Origin: Paludibacter sp. | Lineage (GTDB): Bacteria; Bacteroidota; Bacteroidia; Bacteroidales; Paludibacteraceae | Assembly (NCBI GenBank): GCA_020049515.1 | Contig: JAIFKQ010000011.1 | Coordinates: 1 to 52,014 of the forward strand | Length of the DNA stretch: 52,014 nt | Direction of reading: 5' to 3' | Shown: one piece after another, positions 45,442-52,014 of the stretch | Position numbering within the stretch: the stretch's first letter is position 1 | Layout of the letters: every line of letters begins with the position of its first letter | Program-made: the position numbers and the translations under genes | Notes under the pieces: generated by a model | The model's database searches: none | Told to the model about the DNA's origin: nothing | What the model saw: only the letters and a program-made list of their open reading frames with translations

Positions 45442-45509
45442 GATAGGATACAAAACAGGATTGAACGCTTTTGATGAGAAAACATCTAGTGTTCATAAAT
45501 GCTGAATTA

Positions 45510-45546
45510 ACGCAGGTTGGAGATTTTTCTCTTACTTGCGTTTTTG
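45510..45546 (+). terminator. Terminator after the UDP-glucuronate decarboxylase gene
   Basis: ACGCAGGTTGGAGA and TCTCTTACTTGCGT form a 14-position stem with one mismatch and two G.T pairs, followed by TTTTTG. It is 69 nt past the stop. Confidence 0.6.
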
Positions 45547-45690
45547 TAAATAAAACTTCAAGTCCGTTTTGTCTAATCTGAAAATAACAATTATACATCC
45601 TATAATATGGCATTAATGCTATTGATAATGGCCTAAACGCGGTCTTTCTTTAACCAAAAACAATAAAAAACAAAAATAATGTGCTGAAAA

Positions 45691-45723
45691 TTTGGCTCGT
45701 ACCTACTTGTTTTTGTTATTTTG
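45691..45723 (+). promoter_or_regulatory. topA promoter (-33/-7, Bacteroidota type)
   Basis: TTTG, 21 nt, TTATTTTG: the same -33, spacing and -7 as the dnaK promoter at 3756-3788. It is 62 bp upstream of the topA ATG. Confidence 0.6.
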
Positions 45724-45784
45724 CACCCGATTTGAAAGTTGAAATTCGTTAATTCCAAATTGTATCTAATTTAATCAAAACCGT

Positions 45785-48214
45785 ATGCCCAAAAATCTTG
45801 TAATAGTTGAGTCCCCCGCCAAAGCCAAAACGATAGAGAAATTTCTAGGAAATGACTATCAAGTAATGTCCAGTTTTGGGCACATTCGCGATTTGGCTGA
45901 AAAGGGCATTGGAATAGATTTTGAAAATAATTACGAACCTCAATACGTTGTATCAACTGATAAGAAAAAAACAGTTGCAGATTTACGAAAAGCAAGTAAA
46001 GAAGCCGAAATTGTATGGCTCGCTTCCGATGAGGACCGTGAAGGGGAAGCCATTGCTTGGCATTTATATGAAGAACTAAAACTTAAAAAAGAAAATACTC
46101 GCCGCATCGTTTTTCACGAAATTACCAAAGATGCTATTCTTCATGCTATTAAAACTCCACGCGATATTGATATTAACTTAGTGGATGCGCAGCAAGCGCG
46201 TCGCGTGCTTGACAGAATTGTAGGATTTGAGCTTTCACCAGTTTTGTGGCGCAAAATTCGCCCATCCCTTTCGGCTGGACGTGTGCAATCGGTTGCTGTA
46301 AGGCTAATTGTAGAGCGCGAGCGTGAAATAAACCAATTTAGTGCAGAGGCAAATTATAGAGTAAATGCTTTTTTTATATCAAAAGATATTAATGGCAAAC
46401 AGATTGATTTAAAAGCCGAATTACAGCAACGTTTTGCAACCAAAGCTGAGGCACAAGCATTTTTGGAAAAATGTAAGGAGGCGCAATTTAGCGTTGACAG
46501 TATCGTTACCAAACCGGCAAAAAAATCTCCCGCTCCACCTTTTACAACTTCTACTTTGCAACAAGAAGCCGCTAGAAAACTAGGCTTTTCGGTTTCACAA
46601 ACCATGCAAGTAGCTCAACGACTGTATGAAGCCGGAAAAATAACCTACATGCGTACCGACTCGGTAAATCTATCCGATTTAGCTTTGGGAACTTCAAAAG
46701 CGGAAATTATTAGTATGGCGGGTGAAAGATACGTTCAGATTCGTAAGTTTACTACCAAAAGCAAAGGCGCACAGGAAGCCCACGAGGCCATCCGCCCAAC
46801 TTACATGAATACGCATAAAACAGATGGAACCTCGCAAGAAAAACGGTTGTATGAACTGATTTGGAAACGGACTATTGCTTCGCAAATGGCTGATGCCGAA
46901 TTAGAAAAGACATCTATTTACATAAGCGTTTCGGGTGTGAAGAATCAATTTGTAGCTTCGGGAGAAGTGATTGTATTTGATGGATTTTTAAAAGTATATC
47001 TTGAATCGACTGATGATGAGACCGATGCAGAAAACGATTCGTTATTGCCAGCAATGAAAAATGGAGAACTTCTTTTGGCAAATGAAATTGTGGCACAAGA
47101 ACGTTTTAGTCAAAAACCACCGCGCTATGCCGAAGCAAGTTTGGTAAGAAAATTAGAAGAGCTCGGCATTGGTCGCCCGTCCACTTATGCGCCAACCATT
47201 TCTACCATTCAAAATAGATTGTATGTAGAGAAAGGGGATCGCGAACCCGAAAAACGCAATTTCAACGTGCTAACATTAAAAGCAGGTAAAATAGCTGATG
47301 AAATTAAAACCGAAAATACGGGAGCTGAGAAATCAAAACTATTTCCGACAGATATTGGTTTGGTTGTTACCGATTTCTTAACTGAGTATTTTCCCGATGT
47401 GTTGAACTATAATTTTACTGCCGATGTAGAAAAAGAATTTGACAACATTGCGGATGGTGAAATAAAATGGACTGAATCAATTGATAAATTTTACAAGAAG
47501 TTTCATCCGATTGTAGAGGATACGCTCAAAAATTCTGAACGCCAAGTGGGTGAGCGAATTCTGGGTGTTGACCCCAAAAGTGGTCGTCAGCTTTCGGTAA
47601 AAATTGGAAAATACGGTCCTCTGGCACAGATTGGAACTGTAGAAGAAGAAGAAAAACCATCGTTTGCCTCTTTACGTCGCGACCAGTCCATCGAAAGTAT
47701 CAGTTTTGAAGAAGCTTTGGAGTTGTTCAAATTACCACGTGAGGCTGGCGAGTTTGAAGGAAAAGTAATGACAGTAGCCATTGGGCGTTTTGGACCATAC
47801 ATTCGCCACGATGGTGCTTTCTATTCACTTCCAAAAACGGATGATCCGATGGATGTAAGCACAGAGCGCGCCATAGAAATTATAGAAGAAAAACGTGAGG
47901 TTGAAAAAAACAGGGTCATTCAAATTTTGGGTAACGACGGAGAAATTCAAGTTCTCAACGGACGCTTTGGACCTTATTTTACGCGTGATAAAGTGAATTA
48001 CAAGATTCCAAAAACAACAGACCCAACTACACTTACACTCGAAAACTGCTTGGAACTTATTGCTGCACAGCCCGATGCCGCCACAAAAAAGAAACCTTTT
48101 GGAAAGAAATCGGCAGCTACAACCAAAGTTGCAGCTACTAAAACATCTGCTACAAAAACAGCTGCGAAACCAAAAGCAAAGGCAAAACCGAAAGTAACTG
48201 CAAAGAAAAAATAA
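45785..48214 (+). CDS. topA: DNA topoisomerase I (type IA)
   Basis: 809 residues. It relaxes negative supercoils by single-strand passage. N-terminal TOPRIM domain (LVIVESPAKAKTIEKFLG; ASDEDREGEAIAWHL), catalytic Tyr288 in TYMRTDSVNLS, and SAGRVQSVAVRLIVERE. Domain IV closes with 'L-G-I-G-R-P-S-T-Y-A-P-T-I'. In place of zinc fingers the C-terminal part carries repeated G-R-F-G-P-Y-type toprim-C units (about 600-770). It ends in a Lys/Ala-rich tail that probably binds DNA. Normal length for Bacteroidota. Own promoter, with a DUF4831 gene 73 nt downstream. Confidence 0.97.
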   Translation: MPKNLVIVESPAKAKTIEKFLGNDYQVMSSFGHIRDLAEKGIGIDFENNYEPQYVVSTDKKKTVADLRKASKEAEIVWLASDEDREGEAIAWHLYEELKLKKENTRRIVFHEITKDAILHAIKTPRDIDINLVDAQQARRVLDRIVGFELSPVLWRKIRPSLSAGRVQSVAVRLIVEREREINQFSAEANYRVNAFFISKDINGKQIDLKAELQQRFATKAEAQAFLEKCKEAQFSVDSIVTKPAKKSPAPPFTTSTLQQEAARKLGFSVSQTMQVAQRLYEAGKITYMRTDSVNLSDLALGTSKAEIISMAGERYVQIRKFTTKSKGAQEAHEAIRPTYMNTHKTDGTSQEKRLYELIWKRTIASQMADAELEKTSIYISVSGVKNQFVASGEVIVFDGFLKVYLESTDDETDAENDSLLPAMKNGELLLANEIVAQERFSQKPPRYAEASLVRKLEELGIGRPSTYAPTISTIQNRLYVEKGDREPEKRNFNVLTLKAGKIADEIKTENTGAEKSKLFPTDIGLVVTDFLTEYFPDVLNYNFTADVEKEFDNIADGEIKWTESIDKFYKKFHPIVEDTLKNSERQVGERILGVDPKSGRQLSVKIGKYGPLAQIGTVEEEEKPSFASLRRDQSIESISFEEALELFKLPREAGEFEGKVMTVAIGRFGPYIRHDGAFYSLPKTDDPMDVSTERAIEIIEEKREVEKNRVIQILGNDGEIQVLNGRFGPYFTRDKVNYKIPKTTDPTTLTLENCLELIAAQPDAATKKKPFGKKSAATTKVAATKTSATKTAAKPKAKAKPKVTAKKK

Positions 48215-48287
48215 TGATATAATTTTGAACCTCAATTGAAATTTAATAGCAATTCTTTAGTTACTAACTAATCATTAACTACTTAAA

Positions 48288-49328
48288 ATGAAAAAGCTAC
48301 TTGTTATTTACATCTTGATTCAATCAACCTTTTGTGTTTTTTCACAAAATCTATTCACGTTAAAACAAGGTGAGTCATCGCTTATTTATTCATTGCCAAA
48401 AACAAAATTTTGCATTGAAGTACAAACAGAAAAAGTAACACAAAAGCCGGGTGTATTTTTCAAGTACTCTGAACGTTATCTGGCTACTAACAAGATAATT
48501 ACCGAAAGAAAGACAACTTATAGACTAAAAAATATTCAAGTAAAAACAGAAGCTATCCCAGATTTAAAACGGACTTACAGCTTTATTCCAACAAAGAAAT
48601 CGGAAGCGAATCACATTTCAGTTAATTCAAAAGGAATTCTTTGTGGCGTGAATATGACAACGCAACCAGAGGCTAAATTGATTAATGAAATTTCAGTGGG
48701 TTATACTGAAGATTCAGACCCTTCTACCATACTCCCGTTAGGCGAAGAATTTATGATGGCAGGCTCAGAAGCCAAATTGGCCGAAGGAGCCGCAAAACAA
48801 ATATATCGAATTCGTGAAAGCAGATTGGGATTACTTACCGCAGATGTAGAAAAACTACCAGCAGATGGTGCTTCATTTAAATCGATGTTAGATGGATTGA
48901 ATAATATGGAAAAACAATTAACTGAACTTTTTATTGGTACAACAATCACAGAAACCCAAACCCAACTAGTACATTTAACTCCTGATGCTCCAATAGAAAA
49001 AGAAGTATTGTTCAGATTATCGGCATTATTAGGTATTGTATCTACCGATGATTTAAGTGGTAAACCTTTTTACATAACTATTAAACCAGCAACAGTCAAT
49101 TATGTAGCAGCTAGTCCAAAAGCAAAGCATGAACCAGTTGAAATTTATACAATTTTACCCTCTGCCACTCAAGTAAGCATTGGCGATGGCGTAAATACCT
49201 TTTATAATAACCAATTTTATGTTCCTCAGTTTGGCGAAATAATTCCTCTTTCGCAAAACTTATTGACAAAAACCAAGGTCATTATTCGAGTGGACCAAGA
49301 AACAGGTAGATTGTTGGGGGTGGAATAA
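48288..49328 (+). CDS. DUF4831 family exported protein
   Basis: 346 residues with an N-terminal signal peptide (KLLVIYILIQSTFCVFSQ). The mature start 'LKQGESSLIYSLPKTKFCIEV', the 'YLATNKIITERKTTYRLKNI' region and the C-terminal 'ILPSATQVSI' with 'QNLLTKTKVIIRVDQETGRLLGVE' correspond to the DUF4831 family of Bacteroidales. Function is unknown. It probably faces the periplasm or outer membrane. It is 73 nt after topA and may be co-transcribed. A strong terminator follows. Confidence 0.75.
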   Translation: MKKLLVIYILIQSTFCVFSQNLFTLKQGESSLIYSLPKTKFCIEVQTEKVTQKPGVFFKYSERYLATNKIITERKTTYRLKNIQVKTEAIPDLKRTYSFIPTKKSEANHISVNSKGILCGVNMTTQPEAKLINEISVGYTEDSDPSTILPLGEEFMMAGSEAKLAEGAAKQIYRIRESRLGLLTADVEKLPADGASFKSMLDGLNNMEKQLTELFIGTTITETQTQLVHLTPDAPIEKEVLFRLSALLGIVSTDDLSGKPFYITIKPATVNYVAASPKAKHEPVEIYTILPSATQVSIGDGVNTFYNNQFYVPQFGEIIPLSQNLLTKTKVIIRVDQETGRLLGVE

Positions 49329-49351
49329 TTAAGACTTTCAAAGTAAACAAA

Positions 49352-49382
49352 AAACACTGAATGATTGATACATTCAGTGTTT
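49352..49382. terminator. Bidirectional terminator between the DUF4831 gene and mscL
   Basis: AAACACTGAATG and CATTCAGTGTTT pair perfectly over 12 bp with a 7-nt loop. T run follows on plus (TTTTTTG) and A run precedes (T run on minus). It serves both convergent genes. Confidence 0.9.
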
Positions 49383-49425
49383 TTTGTGTCCAAAAGAATG
49401 TAAGTTCAACCCTAATGATTGTCGA

Positions 49426-49839
49426 TTATTTTTTTTTCAACAAATCACGAATCTCAGTCAATAATAATTCTTCATTACTAGGATTTGCTTCAGCAACTGG
49501 AATTTCTTGTTTTTTCGACCCAAATTTATTAATCGATTTTATGACCATAAAAATAACAAATGCTACAATAATAAAATCGAAAGTAACTTGCAAAAAGCTA
49601 CCATAATTTAGGGTTACTGCCGCTATGCTACCTCCATCAATCACTTCGGCAGCCTTCATTTCCCATTTCAAATCGGTAAAATTTACGCCTCCTAGCAACA
49701 ATCCAATTGGAGGCATAATAACATCTGCTACTAGTGAAGAAATTATTTTTCCAAAAGCTCCACCAATGATTACGGCAACTGCTAAATCAATTACATTGCC
49801 ACGCACTGCAAAATCTCTAAACTCTTTTAGTAAGCTCAT
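49426..49839 (-). CDS. mscL: Large-conductance mechanosensitive channel
   Basis: 137 residues: amphipathic N-terminal helix [22 protein letters not shown]1 with the gate-lining [18 protein letters not shown], and D-V-I-M-P-P-I-G-L at the start of the periplasmic loop. TM2 is [19 protein letters not shown], and a charged C-terminal bundle helix follows ([15 protein letters not shown]). It forms the pentameric inner-membrane channel that opens on hypo-osmotic shock. Size and motif order are normal. Confidence 0.95.
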   Translation of the reverse strand: MSLLKEFRDFAVRGNVIDLAVAVIIGGAFGKIISSLVADVIMPPIGLLLGGVNFTDLKWEMKAAEVIDGGSIAAVTLNYGSFLQVTFDFIIVAFVIFMVIKSINKFGSKKQEIPVAEANPSNEELLLTEIRDLLKKK

Positions 49840-49960
49840 AATGTATTTATTTATAGTTTAAATTTCGAAAATAAAAAAAGATTTGAAACACTACTAATCA
49901 AACGCTTATAGTTTCGTATTGTTTTTTTTTCAAGCAGTTTATTAGCACTAAATAAACATT

Positions 49961-49991
49961 AAAAAAACCGCTTCGAAAACAATCGAAGCGG
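49961..49991 (-). terminator. Intrinsic terminator of the aldolase gene
   Basis: CCGCTTCGA and TCGAAGCGG form a perfect 9-bp stem with a 6-nt loop. On the minus strand it is followed by seven T. It lies 28 nt past the stop of fbaA. Confidence 0.88.
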
Positions 49992-50018
49992 CATTAAATA
50001 TTATCTATTTATTAGATT

Positions 50019-51098
50019 TTAGATACTATCGATAGCATTCAAATCCTCAAAAGCAATTTTCAAACGAGCGATAAGTGATTCTTCCCCTTTACGTAACCAA
50101 ACGCGTGGGTCATAGAATTTCTTGTTAGGTTTTTCGGCACCATCTGGGTTACCAATTTGACCTTGAAGATAAGGACGATTTGCAGCTTCGAACGAACGAA
50201 TACCATCCCAATATGCCCATTGTGTATCAGTATCAATGTTCATTTTGATAACACCGTAGCTGATAGCTTCACGAATTTCTTCGTGTGATGAACCTGAACC
50301 ACCGTGGAAAACAAAATTTACAGGATGAGCATCTGTTGAACCAATTTTTGCTTTGATAAATTCTTGAGAATTTTTCAAGATTTTTGGAGTCAATTTCACA
50401 TTTCCTGGTTTGTAAACACCGTGTACATTACCAAAAGAAGCAGCAACTGTAAAGTTAGGAGAAATTTTGCTCAAAGCAGCATATACTTTGTAAACATCTT
50501 CTGGTTGAGTATAAAGCAAGCTATTGTCAACATCGCTGTTGTCAACACCATCTTCTTCACCACCAGTAATTCCCAATTCCATTTCCAAGGTCATACCCAT
50601 TTTGCTCATACGAGTTAGGTATTTTTCGCAAATTTCGATATTTTCATCCAATGGTTCTTCAGAAAGATCCAACATGTGTGAACTGAAAAGTGGTTTTCCT
50701 GTTTCAGCAAAATTCTTTTCGCTTGCATCTAACAAACCGTCAATCCAAGGAAGTAATTTTTTTGCAGCGTGATCGGTATGAAGTATCACACGTACACCAT
50801 AAGCTTCAGCCAAAGTATGAATGTGCTTTGCACCAGCTACAGCGCCAAGAATAGCAGCTTGTTGTCCGTCTAATTTTAAACCCTTACCAGCATTAAAAGC
50901 TGCTCCACCGTTAGAAAACTGAATCATTACTGGTGAGTTAGCATTTTTTGCGGCCTCTAATACTGCATTAACAGTAGAAGACCCAACTACGTTTACAGCC
51001 GGAATAGCAAAAGCATTCTCTTTAGCTACTTTAAAGATGAATTGTAAGTCTTCGCCAGTTACAACACCTGGTTTTACTACATCTGAAATTTTACCCAT
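50019..51098 (-). CDS. fbaA: Class II fructose-bisphosphate aldolase (FbaA type, zinc-dependent)
   Basis: 359 residues. Reversible cleavage of fructose 1,6-bisphosphate into DHAP and glyceraldehyde 3-phosphate. It has the class II signatures RVILHTDHAAKK (Zn-binding His and catalytic Asp), LEMELGITGGEEDGVDN (Zn/cation-binding Glu), FGNVHGVY (Zn His), VFHGGSGSS (Zn His and phosphate-binding loop) and KMNIDTDTQWAYWDG (phosphate binding). Length and start (MGKISDVVKPGVVTG) match the E. coli-type subfamily. Monocistronic with its own terminator. Confidence 0.97.
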   Translation of the reverse strand: MGKISDVVKPGVVTGEDLQFIFKVAKENAFAIPAVNVVGSSTVNAVLEAAKNANSPVMIQFSNGGAAFNAGKGLKLDGQQAAILGAVAGAKHIHTLAEAYGVRVILHTDHAAKKLLPWIDGLLDASEKNFAETGKPLFSSHMLDLSEEPLDENIEICEKYLTRMSKMGMTLEMELGITGGEEDGVDNSDVDNSLLYTQPEDVYKVYAALSKISPNFTVAASFGNVHGVYKPGNVKLTPKILKNSQEFIKAKIGSTDAHPVNFVFHGGSGSSHEEIREAISYGVIKMNIDTDTQWAYWDGIRSFEAANRPYLQGQIGNPDGAEKPNKKFYDPRVWLRKGEESLIARLKIAFEDLNAIDSI

Positions 51099-51246
51099 AA
51101 TTCAATGATTAAATTGTTTATTATAATTTGAAAATTTATTTTTTTGTACAGCCTGTTTATAACAAATTAGCCTTTAAAAAGTTATGTAAGAGTAACTATA
51201 ATGTTTAGAAAAACTAGTTAATTCAAAAAGGTTGTAAGTAAATTAA

Positions 51247-51280
51247 AAAGGTCGAACATCTACATGTACGACCTTTTTTT
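51247..51280. terminator. Hairpin terminator, no obvious gene to serve
   Basis: AAAGGTCG/CGACCTTT, then an A.A mismatch and ACAT/ATGT around a CTAC loop, followed by a T run on plus. A weaker T run occurs on minus. No plus-strand gene ends here, so it may terminate a small RNA or a lost gene, or mark the end of minus-strand transcription from the right. Confidence 0.55.
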
Positions 51281-51396
51281 GTTGGCGTTGAGGCAAAACA
51301 ACCTAACTCCATATCCTATTAACAGTCAATAGCATGAAATTTTTCGCAATCTTAATTTTTTGCAAATTAATTCCATTTTATTTCAGTCTTTTTGAC

Positions 51397-51404
51397 TACC
51401 TTTG
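51397..51404 (+). promoter_or_regulatory. Isolated -7-like element
   Basis: TACCTTTG, the same word as the folK -7 element, but with no reading frame downstream on the plus strand. It is either chance or the promoter of an untranslated RNA. Confidence 0.2.
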
Positions 51405-51713
51405 GTTCGCTTTGTCATACAATTATTCTGAGCACAAAAGTAGGTCTTATTTTTGAGATTACCAAATTAAAAATTCGCTTTTTAAAATTAAAGATGCATC
51501 TATGCTTTATCCTATTAAGCACTAAATATCAATATATTATGTTTGATTAAGAACTGCTTATTATCAATTTATCTGTAATTTTTCTCTTTAGCAGCAAAAG
51601 TAAATGGTTAAGTCGATGGTATTATCTTATACTCTAAAATAGTCTGAGTTTTTTACACTGCCAATTTTATTTTGTACTAACGTTTGGAAGGAGCTTTATT
51701 CCTTGCATTTTTC

Positions 51714-51820
51714 GGTGGGCGTTGAGGGGATGGAAGTATGACATTCCGATATATCGGAATTCGAACCCCCGACCCTTCCGATAAAATCGGAATGCTCTGA
51801 ACCAGCTGAGCTAAACTTTC
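51714..51820 (-). pseudogene. tRNA-like sequence (pseudo-tRNA) with an insertion in the T arm
   Basis: Read on the minus strand: U8-A9, D arm GCTC-AGCTGGTTCA-GAGC, anticodon stem TTCCG/CGGAA around loop ATTTTAT (TTT in anticodon position), variable GGGTC, T-loop GGTTCGAAT. The T arm is then interrupted by about 30 nt containing the palindrome ATTCCGATATATCGGAAT. The sequence ends CCCCTCAACGCCCACC. The 5' acceptor half GAAAGTT does not pair with AACGCCC at three of seven positions. It therefore cannot be a normal functional tRNA. It follows directly on, and overlaps by 10 nt, the GIY-YIG gene, an arrangement I recall from other Bacteroidota where a GIY-YIG gene carries a tRNA-like tail. Confidence 0.65.
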
Positions 51821-52014
51821 CGGCTTTTTTGCGATTTAATATATAGTTCTGCTTGGTAAGCATCTGATTTTGATAGGTATTCTTTCTCATAGACTAAAAC
51901 CCAAGGGATACCTCTTTTGGTAAAAGTACTCCGCCCTGTATTATGTCTTTTTATCCTATCGGCAAGATTTTGCGTAGAACCCACATAATACTGATTGCAT
52001 TTTTCGGAAAATAA
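51811..52014 (-). CDS. GIY-YIG endonuclease domain protein, partial (N-terminus outside window)
   Basis: 67 visible residues running in from the right edge. They contain YYVGSTQNLADRIKRHNTG (the Y-h-G-x-T and R-x-x-x-H core of UvrC/GIY-YIG nucleases), then RSTFTKRGIPWVLVYEKE and SKSDAYQAELYIKSQKSRK (the conserved late Glu of 'A-x-x-x-E-x-x-I-K'). The frame stops at a TAG inside the tRNA-like sequence (51811-51813). In a neighbouring frame translation would continue as KFSSAGSEH. Small single-domain proteins of this family are abundant in Bacteroidota and behave like mobile genes. Confidence 0.85.
   Translation of the reverse strand, partial: LFSEKCNQYYVGSTQNLADRIKRHNTGRSTFTKRGIPWVLVYEKEYLSKSDAYQAELYIKSQKSRKV

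Larger units (their letters stand above)
51099..51713. other. Gene-free region between fbaA and the tRNA-like element
   Basis: No reading frame with coding character on either strand. It contains the hairpin at 51247 and an isolated -7-like element at 51397. The words GTTGGCGTTGAGG at 51281-51293 echo the GTGGGCGTTGAGG at the end of the tRNA-like sequence (51715-51727) and may be the relic of another copy. Confidence 0.5.

Noticed and set aside
51714-51820. Functional tRNA-Lys(TTT)
   Set aside because: The anticodon position reads TTT, but the acceptor stem has three mismatches of seven and the T arm is interrupted by about 30 nt, so a working tRNA is unlikely.
51696-51890. 64-codon minus-strand frame (ends with SSAGSEH and similar words)
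   Set aside because: It is a translation through the tRNA-like tail in a frame different from the GIY-YIG protein. The words come from the D and T arms, not from a real protein, although the same read-through is often annotated in relatives.

Overview
The window comes from an AT-rich (roughly one-third G+C by eye) member of the Bacteroidota, probably Bacteroidales. The evidence is -7 promoter elements of the TAnnTTTG type (at folK, ugd, uxs and others), two secreted proteins ending in type IX secretion (T9SS) sorting domains, an LruC-type surface lipoprotein and a DUF4831 protein. There are no plasmid or phage hallmark genes. It looks like chromosome: a large accessory block between housekeeping genes.

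Layout. (1) 1-5.4 kb: a two-gene ATPase/TOPRIM-like pair that looks like a phage-defence module, dnaK (broken by an apparent 13-nt deletion), folK, a DUF2007 protein, and the decayed 3' end of an LTA-synthase-like sulfatase gene. (2) 6.1-16.6 kb: a signalling block with a stand-alone FIST sensor protein, a 1605-residue soluble hybrid histidine kinase (PAS repeats, GAF, HisKA, HATPase, REC, HPt), a secreted beta-helix protein, a REC-kinase and an NtrC-type sigma-54 activator. (3) 16.7-19.4 kb: two related lipoprotein genes, the second a large LruC-type protein (frameshifted). Each has a sigma-54 -24/-12 promoter and a dyad centred 84-86 bp upstream, and both lie directly downstream of the activator gene. 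(4) 20.0-40.6 kb: an exopolysaccharide locus, all on the plus strand. It encodes a receiver protein, an initiating sugar-phosphate transferase fused to a degenerate receiver, a half-length TolC-like protein, a Wzc-like co-polymerase with a dead kinase domain, a Wzy-like polymerase, an acyltransferase, UDP-glucose dehydrogenase, four glycosyltransferases, an asparagine-synthase-like enzyme, a Wzx flippase, a nitroreductase-like protein, a phosphoribosyltransferase-HAD fusion and a pyruvyltransferase. (5) 41.0-42.7 kb: a second beta-helix/T9SS protein on the minus strand, paralogous to the one at 12.2-13.8 kb, so the pair brackets the locus. (6) 42.7-44.5 kb: a 1.8-kb gene-free stretch with two MITE-like elements. 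(7) 44.5-51.1 kb: UDP-glucuronate decarboxylase, topA, a DUF4831 protein, mscL and class II aldolase. (8) The last 0.3 kb: the 3' end of a GIY-YIG nuclease gene running into a tRNA-like sequence that carries an insertion.

How the parts may work together (inference). The FIST protein and multi-PAS kinase would sense a small ligand and pass phosphate through the HPt to the nearby receivers. The sigma-54 activator would switch on the two lipoproteins. The polysaccharide locus would make a Wzx/Wzy-type acidic glycan containing UDP-GlcA-derived and possibly xylose, pyruvyl, acyl or amidated residues. The secreted beta-helix proteins would bind or modify it. This resembles a self-contained matrix or biofilm programme with its own sensor and alternative-sigma control, and it is the best candidate here for an undescribed system.

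Caution: two otherwise full-length genes (dnaK and the LruC gene) are each disrupted by a single indel. Either the genome has real lesions or the assembly contains errors.
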